Shown piece after piece: positions 40,547 to 49,241 of a DNA stretch of 64,000 bases. How positions within the stretch are numbered: the stretch's first letter is position 1; each line of letters opens with the position of its first letter. Under the pieces are notes generated by a model. That model was not told where the DNA came from, made no database searches, and saw only the letters and a program-made list of their open reading frames with translations. A program made the position numbers and the translations under genes. Source of the stretch: Pseudomonas bohemica (GTDB lineage Bacteria; Pseudomonadota; Gammaproteobacteria; Pseudomonadales; Pseudomonadaceae); assembly GCF_002934685.1 (NCBI RefSeq), contig NZ_NKHL01000117.1:42991-106990 (forward strand), written 5' to 3'.

Positions 40547-41905
40547 ATGAGTACCAACCTCGACCAGCTCACCGATTGGTTGAAAGAACACAGGATTACC
40601 GAAGTCGAGTGCATGATCTCCGACCTGACCGGTATCACGCGGGGCAAGATTTCTCCGACCAACAAGTTCATTGCTGAAAAAGGCATGCGCTTGCCGGAAA
40701 GCGTATTGCTCCAGACCGTGACCGGGGATTACGTCGAAGACGACATTTATTACGAGTTGCTGGACCCCGCAGACATCGACATGTTCTGCCGTCCTGACCA
40801 GAACGCGGTGTACCTGGTCCCCTGGGCAATCGAGCCCACTGCGCAGGTGATTCACGACACCTACGACAAGCAGGGCAACCCTATCGAGCTGTCGCCGCGC
40901 AACGTGCTCAAGAAAGTCCTCAAGCTCTACGCCGATCAAGGCTGGCAGCCCATCGTGGCGCCGGAGATGGAGTTCTACCTGACCAAGCGCAGCGACGACC
41001 CCGACTATCCTTTGCAGCCGCCGATTGGCCGTTCGGGTCGTCCGGAAACCGGTCGCCAGTCCTTTTCCATTGAAGCGGCGAACGAATTCGACCCGCTGTT
41101 CGAAGACGTCTACGACTGGTGCGAACTGCAGAACCTGGACCTGGACACGCTGATTCACGAAGACGGCACGGCGCAGATGGAAATCAACTTCCGTCACGGC
41201 GATGCCCTTTCGCTGGCCGACCAGATTCTGGTGTTCAAACGCACCATGCGCGAAGCGGCGCTCAAGCACGACGTGGCCGCAACTTTCATGGCCAAGCCCA
41301 TGACCGGCGAGCCTGGCAGCGCCATGCACCTGCACCAGAGCATCATCGACATCGAGACCGGCAGGAACATCTTCTCCAATGAAGACGGGACCATGAGCCA
41401 ACTGTTCCTGCAGCACATCGGTGGTCTGCAAAAGCTCATCCCCGAGCTGTTGCCGCTGTTCGCGCCTAACGTCAACTCGTTCCGCCGCTTCCTGCCTGAC
41501 ACCTCGGCCCCGGTAAACGTGGAGTGGGGCGAGGAAAACCGCACTGTCGGGCTGCGCGTGCCCGAGGCGACGCCGCAGAACCGTCGTGTGGAAAACCGTC
41601 TGCCCGGCGCCGACGCCAACCCGTATCTGGCGATCGCCGCGAGCCTGTTGTGCGGGTTCATCGGCATGGTCGAAGGTCTTAACCCAAGTGCGCCGGTCGT
41701 GGGTCGCGGTTATGAACGCCGCAACCTGCGCCTGCCGTTGACCATTGAAGACGCGCTGGAGCGGATGGAAAACAGCAAGACGGTCGAGAAATACCTCGGT
41801 AAGACGTTTGTGACCGGCTACGTCGCAGTCAAGCGCGCCGAGCACGAAAACTTCAAGCGTGTGATCAGCTCGTGGGAACGGGAATTCCTGCTCTTCGCGG
41901 TCTGA
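40547..41905 (+). CDS. spuB: Gamma-glutamylputrescine synthetase-like protein
   Basis: 452-residue glutamine synthetase homologue. Marks: VECMISDLTGITRGKI near the start, PEMEFYLTKRSDDPDYP, HEDGTAQMEINF, SAMHLHQSIIDIETG, FAPNVNSFRRF and LPGADANPYLAIAAS. It resembles SpuI in length and layout, but the two differ throughout, so they probably differ in substrate. Located as in P. aeruginosa spuB. Expected to attach glutamate to a polyamine amino group with ATP. Confidence 0.92.
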   Translation: MSTNLDQLTDWLKEHRITEVECMISDLTGITRGKISPTNKFIAEKGMRLPESVLLQTVTGDYVEDDIYYELLDPADIDMFCRPDQNAVYLVPWAIEPTAQVIHDTYDKQGNPIELSPRNVLKKVLKLYADQGWQPIVAPEMEFYLTKRSDDPDYPLQPPIGRSGRPETGRQSFSIEAANEFDPLFEDVYDWCELQNLDLDTLIHEDGTAQMEINFRHGDALSLADQILVFKRTMREAALKHDVAATFMAKPMTGEPGSAMHLHQSIIDIETGRNIFSNEDGTMSQLFLQHIGGLQKLIPELLPLFAPNVNSFRRFLPDTSAPVNVEWGEENRTVGLRVPEATPQNRRVENRLPGADANPYLAIAASLLCGFIGMVEGLNPSAPVVGRGYERRNLRLPLTIEDALERMENSKTVEKYLGKTFVTGYVAVKRAEHENFKRVISSWEREFLLFAV

Positions 41906-41976
41906 AGACTTTTGGCGTCACTTGGCTTTCCAGGCCAGAGACGCCGACACGCGTTATCCAGTCAATGGAGTGATTC

Positions 41977-43341
41977 ATGAGTTCCAACAATCCGCAAACC
42001 CGCGAATGGCAAGCCCTCAGCAGCGATCATCACCTGGCGCCGTTCAGCGACTTCAAACAGCTTAAAGAGAAAGGCCCGCGCATCATCACCCATGCCAAGG
42101 GCGTTTATCTGTGGGACAGCGAAGGCAACAAGATCCTCGACGGCATGGCTGGCCTGTGGTGCGTAGCCGTCGGTTACGGCCGTGACGAACTGGCCGACGC
42201 CGCCAGCAAACAGATGCGCGAGCTGCCTTATTACAACCTGTTCTTCCAGACCGCTCACCCGCCTGCGCTGCAACTGGCCAAAGCCATCTCAGAGATTGCG
42301 CCTGAAGGCATGAACCACGTGTTCTTCACCGGTTCCGGCTCGGAAGGCAACGACACGGTGCTGCGCCTGGTCCGCCACTATTGGGCGATCAAGGGCAAGC
42401 CGAGCAAGAAAGTCATCATCAGCCGCATGAACGGCTATCACGGCTCCACCGTCGCTGGCGCGAGCCTGGGCGGAATGACCTATATGCATGAGCAGGGCGA
42501 CTTGCCGATTCCGGGCATCGTTCACATTGCGCAGCCTTACTGGTTCGGTGAAGGTGGCGACATGACCCCCGACGAGTTCGGCGTCTGGGCGGCCGAACAG
42601 TTGGAAAAGAAGATTCTGGAACTGGGTGTAGACAACGTCGGCGCCTTCATCGCCGAGCCGATTCAGGGCGCGGGCGGCGTGATCGTTCCGCCGGACACCT
42701 ACTGGTCGAAGATCAAGGAAATCCTCGCCAGGTACGACATCCTCTTCGTGGCCGACGAGGTGATTTGTGGCTTCGGTCGTACCGGTGAGTGGTTCGGTAG
42801 CGATTTCTATGGCCTCAAGCCCGATCTGATGACCATCGCCAAGGGCCTGACCTCGGGTTACATCCCCATGGGCGGCGTGATTGTGCGTGACGAAGTGGTC
42901 AAGGTGCTCAACGAGGGTGGTGACTTCAACCACGGTTTCACCTACTCCGGTCACCCCGTGGCTGCGGCGGTGGGTCTGGAAAATATTCGGATTCTGCGCG
43001 AAGAAAAGATTGTCGAGCAGGTGAAATCGGAAACGGCACCATATTTGCAAAAGCGTTTGCGTGAGTTGAACGATCATCCGCTGGTGGGTGAGGTTCGGGG
43101 TGTCGGCATGCTCGGCGCCATTGAGCTTGTGAAAGACAAAGCCACTCGCGAACGTTATGTCGATCGAGGTGTGGGCATGATCTGCCGGACTTTCTGCTTC
43201 AATAACGGACTCATCATGCGAGCGGTGGGTGACACGATGATCATTTCGCCGCCCCTGGTAATCAGCTTTGCCGAGATCGATGAGTTGGTGGAAAAAGCGC
43301 GCAAATGCCTGGATCTGACCCTTGAGGCACTACAGAACTGA
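41977..43341 (+). CDS. spuC: Putrescine-pyruvate aminotransferase
   Basis: 454-residue class III PLP aminotransferase, converting putrescine to 4-aminobutanal with pyruvate as acceptor. PLP Lys289 in MTIAKGLTSGYIPMGG, cofactor Asp in ILFVADEVICGFGRTG, GSGSEGNDTVLRLVRHYW and MNGYHGSTVAGASLGGM are all family motifs. It completes the transamination branch beside the gamma-glutamyl branch of spuAB. GTCAATGGAGTGATTC precedes the ATG. A hairpin follows the stop. Confidence 0.94.
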   Translation: MSSNNPQTREWQALSSDHHLAPFSDFKQLKEKGPRIITHAKGVYLWDSEGNKILDGMAGLWCVAVGYGRDELADAASKQMRELPYYNLFFQTAHPPALQLAKAISEIAPEGMNHVFFTGSGSEGNDTVLRLVRHYWAIKGKPSKKVIISRMNGYHGSTVAGASLGGMTYMHEQGDLPIPGIVHIAQPYWFGEGGDMTPDEFGVWAAEQLEKKILELGVDNVGAFIAEPIQGAGGVIVPPDTYWSKIKEILARYDILFVADEVICGFGRTGEWFGSDFYGLKPDLMTIAKGLTSGYIPMGGVIVRDEVVKVLNEGGDFNHGFTYSGHPVAAAVGLENIRILREEKIVEQVKSETAPYLQKRLRELNDHPLVGEVRGVGMLGAIELVKDKATRERYVDRGVGMICRTFCFNNGLIMRAVGDTMIISPPLVISFAEIDELVEKARKCLDLTLEALQN

Positions 43342-43350
43342 AGAGGGATA

Positions 43351-43385
43351 TAGAAGCGCGCTTGGCCAGACCATGCGCGCTTCTA
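43351..43385 (+). other. Stem-loop between spuC and spuD
   Basis: TAGAAGCGCGC / GCGCGCTTCTA, a perfect 11-bp stem around a 13-base loop without T-tract. It is suited to stabilising the spuC 3' end or partial termination before the highly expressed binding-protein gene. Confidence 0.6.
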
Positions 43386-43534
43386 CAGGGATCGGTGTGT
43401 TGTTGGCGTGCAGATGAAATCTTTGAAAGTTATGCAACATGGCAGGCCGCTCAGCTTGTAAGCCCGCCCAGGAAATTGCCAGACTAACGGCTGTTTTAGT
43501 CGTCGCTAACATAAAAAACATTGGAGCTGTACGC

Positions 43535-44632
43535 ATGAAGAAATTTGGCAAAACCCTCCTCGCCCTGTCCCTGATGGGCGCAGTGGCCGCAGCTGCACAC
43601 GCGGATGACAAAGTTCTGCACGTCTACAACTGGTCCGATTACATCGCGCCAAACACCATTGCCGATTTCGAGAAGGAGTCGGGCATCAAAGTGGTGTACG
43701 ACGTCTTCGACAGCAATGAGACACTGGAAGCCAAATTGCTGGCAGGCAAGTCGGGTTACGACATCGTCGTACCGTCGAACAACTTCCTGGCCAAACAGAT
43801 CAAAGCCGGTGTTTATCAGGAGCTGGACAAGTCCAAGCTGCCTAATTACAAAAACCTCGATCCTGCGCTGCTGAAGGCGGTGTCGATCAGCGACCCGGAC
43901 AACAAACACGCCTTCCCTTACATGTGGGGCTCGATCGGTATTGGCTTCAACCCGGACAAGGTCAAGGCTGCGCTGGGTGCCGATGCGCCGACCAACTCCT
44001 GGGATCTGCTGTTCAAGCCAGAGAATGCGGCCAAGCTGAAAAGTTGTGGGATCAGCTTCCTCGATTCGCCGACCGAAATGCTGCCAGTAGCGCTGCATTA
44101 TCTGGGCCTGCCTACCGACAGCCAAAAGAAAGAAGACATCAAGAAAGCTCAGGATCTGTTCCTGAAGGTTCGCCCGTCCGTGGCTTACTTCCACTCGTCC
44201 AAGTACATCTCGGACCTGGCCAACGGCAATATCTGCGTAGCCGTGGGCTATTCGGGTGACGTGTATCAGGCCAAGGCGCGTGCTGAAGAAGCGGGTGGCA
44301 AGGTCAAGATCAGCTACAACATTCCGAAAGAAGGCGCTGGCAGCTTCTACGACATGGTCGCCATCCCTAAAGATGCCGAAAACGTCGAGGGCGCCTACAA
44401 GTTCATGAACTTCATCCTGCAACCGAAAGTGATGGCTGAAATCACCAACTCCGTTCACTTCCCGAACGGTAACAAGGCTGCAACCGAGTTCGTCGACAAG
44501 GAGATCACTTCTGATCCGGGCGTGTATCCGCCAGCGGACGTGCTGTCGAAGTTGTACGCAATTGCCGACTTGCCTGCAGCGACCCAGCGCGAAATGACAC
44601 GCGCCTGGACCAACATCAAATCGGGCAAATAA
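43535..44632 (+). CDS. spuD: Polyamine-binding periplasmic protein, putrescine type
   Basis: 365 residues of the PotF/PotD fold: signal peptide (LLALSLMGAVAAAAHA), then LHVYNWSDYIAPNTIADFEK and YDVFDSNETLEAKLLAGKSG. At the residue said to separate SpuD from SpuE in P. aeruginosa, this protein has Phe271 (SFYDM), the putrescine-type choice. GGAG lies upstream of ATG 43535. First receptor of the importer; its paralogue spuE follows after a hairpin and a REP element. Confidence 0.92.
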   Translation: MKKFGKTLLALSLMGAVAAAAHADDKVLHVYNWSDYIAPNTIADFEKESGIKVVYDVFDSNETLEAKLLAGKSGYDIVVPSNNFLAKQIKAGVYQELDKSKLPNYKNLDPALLKAVSISDPDNKHAFPYMWGSIGIGFNPDKVKAALGADAPTNSWDLLFKPENAAKLKSCGISFLDSPTEMLPVALHYLGLPTDSQKKEDIKKAQDLFLKVRPSVAYFHSSKYISDLANGNICVAVGYSGDVYQAKARAEEAGGKVKISYNIPKEGAGSFYDMVAIPKDAENVEGAYKFMNFILQPKVMAEITNSVHFPNGNKAATEFVDKEITSDPGVYPPADVLSKLYAIADLPAATQREMTRAWTNIKSGK

Positions 44633-44644
44633 GCCTTGTCGATG

Positions 44645-44665
44645 CGTGCCGTCAATGACGGCACG
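44645..44665 (+). other. Stem-loop after spuD
   Basis: CGTGCCGTC, AAT loop, GACGGCACG: 9-bp perfect stem directly downstream of the stop, no T-run. Confidence 0.6.
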
Positions 44666-44707
44666 TGCACCTCAATTGTTTATGGCTGAAAACTCGTTGG
44701 TGATCAG

Positions 44708-44801
44708 TGAATGGGAGTACCTTGCTCACGAAGGCGGACTTTCAAACTCCTATTTGCGCCGACTGGACTGACCTCGTCGTGAGCAAGCTCACTCCCACTG
44801 G
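44708..44801. repeat. REP-type inverted pair between spuD and spuE
   Basis: Left arm degenerate (ATGGGAGTACCTTGCTCACG), right arm canonical (GTGAGCAAGCTCACTCCCAC). Confidence 0.8.
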
Positions 44802-44954
44802 CAAACCGCATTCTCTGGGCGATCGAGGCAAGAAATAAAAAGTTTTTTGCGAGCAGCGTTGATCGAAGGTAAGTTGCGCGCCGGATTTGTCACAGGCAGT
44901 CGTTACTGTCGTCGGCCAGGGCAACAGGCCCACCTACTAAAAAGGACTGCAAAC

Positions 44955-46049
44955 GTGTCTATTTCTTTGTTTTCCAAAGGCTTGCTGTTAGGAGCCGGCC
45001 TGACGCTCGCCGTCGGTGCTTACGCGGACTCCACCGTCCGCATTTATAACTGGTCCGATTACATCGGTACCACGACCCTGGCGGATTTCGAGTCCACCAC
45101 CGGGATCAAGACCAAATACGATGTCTTCGACTCCAACGAAACCCTGGAAGGCAAGCTGCTTGCCGGTCGCACGGGTTATGACGTGGTCGTGCCCTCCAAC
45201 CACTTCCTTGGCAAACAGATCAAGGCCGGTGCGTTTCAGAAACTCGACAAGTCGCAACTCCCCAACTACAAAAACCTCGATCCCGAACTGATGAAGCGCC
45301 TGGAGAAAAACGATCCGGGCAATCAGTACGCGGTGCCCTACTTGTGGGGCACCAACGGCATAGGTTTCAACGTCGACAAGATCAAGCAAGTGCTGGGCGT
45401 CGACACCATCGATTCATGGGCGGTGCTGTTCGAACCCGAGAACATCAAGAAGCTGCAGAAATGCGGCGTCGCATTCCTCGACTCGGCTGACGAGATGATG
45501 CCCGCAGTGCTGAACTACATGGGCAAGAACCCAAACAGCACTGACGAGAAGGATTACAAGGCTGCTGAAGACAAGCTGCTGAAAATCCGTCCTTACGTGA
45601 CCTACTTCAATTCGTCGAAATACATCACCGATCTGGCCAACGGCGACATCTGCATCGCGGCCGGATTCTCCGGCGATGTGTTCCAGGCCAAGGCGCGTGC
45701 AGAAGAAGCAGGCAAGGGCGTGAACATTGCCTATTCGATTCCAAAAGAGGGCGGCAACCTGTGGTTCGACATGCTGGCGATTCCGGCCGACGCCCCGGAC
45801 GTCAAGGCCGCCCACGCGTTCATCAACTACATCCTCAAACCGGAGGTGATCGCCAAGGTCAGTGACCAGGTCGGTTACGCCAACCCGAACCCCGCTTCGG
45901 GCGAGTTGATGGATCAGGAAATCCGCAATGACGAGGCTGTCTATCCATCGGCGGATGTGCAGAAGCGTCTGTATGTCAATTTCGAGTTGCCACCGAAAAT
46001 CCAGCGCTTGATGACGCGTAGCTGGACCAAGATCAAATCCGGTAAATAA
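44955..46049 (+). CDS. spuE: Polyamine-binding periplasmic protein, spermidine type
   Basis: 364 residues, paralogue of SpuD. I start at GTG 44955, which has AAAGGA eight bases upstream and begins a good signal peptide (ending AVGAYA before DSTVRIYNWSDY). The open frame upstream to 44847 has no such features. It carries Trp270 (LWFDM) where SpuD has Phe, the spermidine-type residue known from P. aeruginosa SpuE. YDVFDSNETLEGKLLAGRTG is shared with SpuD. Ligand preference is therefore inferred from one key residue plus order. Confidence 0.92.
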   Translation: MSISLFSKGLLLGAGLTLAVGAYADSTVRIYNWSDYIGTTTLADFESTTGIKTKYDVFDSNETLEGKLLAGRTGYDVVVPSNHFLGKQIKAGAFQKLDKSQLPNYKNLDPELMKRLEKNDPGNQYAVPYLWGTNGIGFNVDKIKQVLGVDTIDSWAVLFEPENIKKLQKCGVAFLDSADEMMPAVLNYMGKNPNSTDEKDYKAAEDKLLKIRPYVTYFNSSKYITDLANGDICIAAGFSGDVFQAKARAEEAGKGVNIAYSIPKEGGNLWFDMLAIPADAPDVKAAHAFINYILKPEVIAKVSDQVGYANPNPASGELMDQEIRNDEAVYPSADVQKRLYVNFELPPKIQRLMTRSWTKIKSGK

Positions 46050-46104
46050 AGACCTGGCGACCGGCCGCATGGGTCGGGCGCACAAACAGTTGGGAGTTTC
46101 ACCC

Positions 46105-47247
46105 ATGGCAGTTGCCTCCGGCGCCTACAAAAAAGCCCTTGAGGGTGGTCAGCAACCTAAACCGGTGCTGGTCAAAATCGATCGGGTCACGAAAAAGTTC
46201 GATGAGACGGTTGCTGTGGACGATGTGTCTCTGCAGATCAACAAGGGCGAGATATTCGCCTTGCTTGGCGGTTCCGGCTCAGGCAAATCCACGCTGCTGC
46301 GTATGCTCGCCGGTTTCGAGCGGCCGACCGAGGGGCGGATTTTCCTCGACGGCGTCGATATCACCGACATGCCGCCGTACGAACGTCCGATCAACATGAT
46401 GTTCCAGTCCTACGCGCTGTTCCCGCACATGACCGTGGCGCAGAACATCGCCTTCGGCCTGCAACAGGACAAGCTACCCAAGAACGAGGTTGAAGCCCGT
46501 GTGGCCGAGATGCTCAAACTGGTGCAGATGACACAGTACGCCAAGCGCAAGCCGCATCAACTCTCTGGCGGCCAGCGTCAGCGCGTGGCATTGGCGCGTT
46601 CATTGGCCAAGAAGCCGAAACTGTTGCTGCTCGACGAGCCAATGGGTGCGCTGGACAAGAAGCTGCGTTCGCAGATGCAGCTGGAGCTGGTGGAGATCAT
46701 CGAGCGCGTCGGCGTGACCTGTGTAATGGTGACCCACGACCAGGAAGAGGCCATGACCATGGCCCAGCGTATCGCGATCATGCACCTGGGCTGGATCGCG
46801 CAGATTGGCAGTCCGGTGGATATCTACGAAACCCCGACCAGCCGTCTGGTCTGTGAATTCATCGGCAACGTCAACCTGTTCGACGGCGAAGTGATCGAGG
46901 ACATGGAAGGCCACGCGCTGATCCGCAGCCCCGAGCTTGAGCGCAATATCTACGTCGGCCACGGCATCAGCACCTCGGTGGAAGACAAGCACATCACCTA
47001 TGCGATTCGCCCGGAAAAACTGCTCATCACCACCGAGCAACCCACTCATGAATACAACTGGTCGCGCGGCAAGGTGCACGACATCGCCTACCTGGGCGGT
47101 CACTCGGTGTTTTACGTGCAGCTGACCTGCGGCAAGCTGGTTCAGTCCTTCGTCGCCAACGCCGAACGCCGTGGCGCACGCCCGACCTGGGAAGATGAAG
47201 TCTTCGTCTGGTGGGAAGACGACAGCGGCGTGGTACTGCGCTCATGA
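46105..47247 (+). CDS. spuF: Polyamine ABC transporter ATP-binding protein
   Basis: 380-residue PotG-like ATPase. Walker A LLGGSGSGKSTLLR, FQSYALFPHMTVAQNI, signature QLSGGQRQRVALARSL, Walker B LLLLDEPMGALDKKL, switch His in VMVTHDQEEAM, and a C-terminal TOBE_2 region (about 270-380). GGGAG precedes ATG 46105. Its stop overlaps the spuG start (ATGA). Energises uptake for both SpuD and SpuE. Confidence 0.95.
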   Translation: MAVASGAYKKALEGGQQPKPVLVKIDRVTKKFDETVAVDDVSLQINKGEIFALLGGSGSGKSTLLRMLAGFERPTEGRIFLDGVDITDMPPYERPINMMFQSYALFPHMTVAQNIAFGLQQDKLPKNEVEARVAEMLKLVQMTQYAKRKPHQLSGGQRQRVALARSLAKKPKLLLLDEPMGALDKKLRSQMQLELVEIIERVGVTCVMVTHDQEEAMTMAQRIAIMHLGWIAQIGSPVDIYETPTSRLVCEFIGNVNLFDGEVIEDMEGHALIRSPELERNIYVGHGISTSVEDKHITYAIRPEKLLITTEQPTHEYNWSRGKVHDIAYLGGHSVFYVQLTCGKLVQSFVANAERRGARPTWEDEVFVWWEDDSGVVLRS

Positions 47248-48164
47248 AAATCCGAAAAATCAAACGTGCGCTCAATCGAATAACGCCCAATGGCCGTCAG
47301 GCGGTCATCGGGGTTCCCTTCCTGTGGCTGTTCCTGTTCTTTGCGCTGCCGTTTCTGATTGTCATCAAGATCAGCTTCGCGGAAGCCGACGTCGCCATTC
47401 CGCCCTACACCGAGAGCTTCACCTACGCCGAGCAAAAGCTCGACATCGTGCTCAACTTCGCCAACTACGCGTTGCTGACAGGGGACGACCTGTACATCTC
47501 GGCGTACCTGGGCTCGTTGAAGATGGCCTTCTTCAGCACCTTGCTGTGCCTGTTGATCGGCTATCCGATGGCTTACGGCATCTCCATTGCGCGTAAGGAA
47601 ATGCAGACCGTGCTGTTGCTGCTGATCATGATGCCGACCTGGACCGCGATCCTGATCCGCGTCTATGCCTGGATGGGCATCCTCAGCAACAACGGCCTGC
47701 TCAATGCCTTCCTGATGTGGCTGGGAGTGATCAACGAGCCGTTGCAGATCCTCAATACCAACTTGGCCGTATACATCGGCGTGGTCTATTCGTATCTGCC
47801 GTTCATGATCCTGCCGCTGTACGCCAACCTGGTGAAACACGATCAAAGCCTGCTGGAAGCCGCATCCGACCTTGGGTCGAGCACCTTCAACAGCTTCTGG
47901 AAAATCACCGTGCCGCTGTCCAAGAACGGCATCATCGCCGGGTGCATGCTGGTGTTCATTCCGGTGGTGGGCGAGTTTGTCATCCCTGAATTGCTGGGCG
48001 GCCCCGAGACGCTGATGATCGGTAGAGTCCTGTGGCAAGAGTTCTTCAACAACCGCGACTGGCCGGTGGCGTCTTCGCTGGCGGTGGTGATGCTGTTGAT
48101 CCTCATCGTGCCGATCATTCTGTTTAACCGTAGCCAGGCCAAAGAACTGGAGGGCAAGGCATGA
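47244..48164 (+). CDS. spuG: Polyamine ABC transporter permease 1
   Basis: 306 residues with six likely membrane helices. VPFLWLFLFFALPFLIVIKI is the first helix, SFAEADVAIPPY a periplasmic loop, and the EAA loop reads LLEAASDLGSSTFNSFWKIT. PotH-like. ATG 47244 is coupled to spuF, and its stop overlaps the spuH ATG. Pairs with SpuH to form the channel. Confidence 0.94.
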   Translation: MKIRKIKRALNRITPNGRQAVIGVPFLWLFLFFALPFLIVIKISFAEADVAIPPYTESFTYAEQKLDIVLNFANYALLTGDDLYISAYLGSLKMAFFSTLLCLLIGYPMAYGISIARKEMQTVLLLLIMMPTWTAILIRVYAWMGILSNNGLLNAFLMWLGVINEPLQILNTNLAVYIGVVYSYLPFMILPLYANLVKHDQSLLEAASDLGSSTFNSFWKITVPLSKNGIIAGCMLVFIPVVGEFVIPELLGGPETLMIGRVLWQEFFNNRDWPVASSLAVVMLLILIVPIILFNRSQAKELEGKA

Positions 48165-49051
48165 GAGGCTTCCGATTCTCGAACCTGATGTTGGTACTGG
48201 GCCTGCTGTTCATCTACGCACCCATGGTCATTCTGGTTATCTACTCGTTCAACGCCTCGAAACTGGTGACGGTCTGGGGTGGTTGGTCGGTGAAGTGGTA
48301 CGTCGGCCTGCTCGACAACACGCAGCTAATGTCCGCTGTGGCGCGCTCGCTGGAAATCGCTTGCTACACCTCGGTGGCGGCCGTCGCGCTGGGCACCATG
48401 GCAGCGTTCGTTCTGACCCGCGTGACACGCTTCAAGGGCCGTACGTTCTTCGGAGGCCTGGTCACGGCGCCTCTGGTCATGCCTGAGGTCATTACCGGTC
48501 TGTCGCTGTTGCTGCTGTTCGTAGCGATGGCGCAGTTGATCGGCTGGCCGCAGGAACGTGGCATCGTCACCATCTGGATCGCCCACACGACGTTCTGTGC
48601 GGCGTATGTAGCGGTGGTGGTGTCGGCGCGGTTGCGTGAGCTGGACATGTCCATCGAAGAGGCCGCCATGGACCTTGGCGCGCGTCCATGGAAGGTGTTC
48701 TTCCTGATCACCATCCCGATGATCGCGCCATCGTTGGCAGCGGGCGGCATGATGTCCTTCGCCCTGTCGCTGGACGATCTGGTATTGGCAAGCTTCGTCT
48801 CTGGACCCGGCTCCACGACCCTGCCAATGGAAGTGTTCTCGGCCGTGCGTCTGGGCGTGAAGCCTGAGATCAATGCGATTGCCAGCTTGATCCTGCTGGC
48901 GGTGTCGATCGCGACATTCCTGGTTTGGTTCTTCAGCCGCCGCGCTGAAAACAATCGCAGAAAGGCCATTCAACAAGCCATCGAAGAAGCGGCAGCCGAT
49001 AGCTGGAAACAACCGGATGCACGGCGTGCGCAGGTGGTTGAGCCGGTTTGA
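48161..49051 (+). CDS. spuH: Polyamine ABC transporter permease 2
   Basis: 296 residues, PotI-like. LGLLFIYAPMVILVIYSFN is the first helix and the EAA loop is SIEEAAMDLGARPWKVFFLI. SLDDLVLASFVSGPGSTTLP is the usual conserved segment. Last gene of the spuDEFGH set; a REP pair follows. The C-terminal tail is long and charged. Confidence 0.94.
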   Translation: MRGFRFSNLMLVLGLLFIYAPMVILVIYSFNASKLVTVWGGWSVKWYVGLLDNTQLMSAVARSLEIACYTSVAAVALGTMAAFVLTRVTRFKGRTFFGGLVTAPLVMPEVITGLSLLLLFVAMAQLIGWPQERGIVTIWIAHTTFCAAYVAVVVSARLRELDMSIEEAAMDLGARPWKVFFLITIPMIAPSLAAGGMMSFALSLDDLVLASFVSGPGSTTLPMEVFSAVRLGVKPEINAIASLILLAVSIATFLVWFFSRRAENNRRKAIQQAIEEAAADSWKQPDARRAQVVEPV

Positions 49052-49076
49052 TTTGAGCTGGCAAGCCATACATACC

Positions 49077-49171
49077 CTGTGGGAGTGAACTCGCTCACGA
49101 ATAGGTCTGTACATTCACCGCGTCTGTGGCGGCTGAAAGTCAGTCTTCGTGAGCAAGCTCACTCCCACAGT
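49077..49171. repeat. REP-type inverted pair after spuH
   Basis: CCTGTGGGAGTGAACTCGCT opposite GTGAGCAAGCTCACTCCCAC, lying between convergent spuH and the acylase gene. Confidence 0.88.
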
Positions 49172-49241
49172 GGTATGGGTTCTGATTCTTGAGTCATGCC
49201 CACGCTCTGCGTGGGAGTGATCAAAACAGTGAGCGGTGCTG

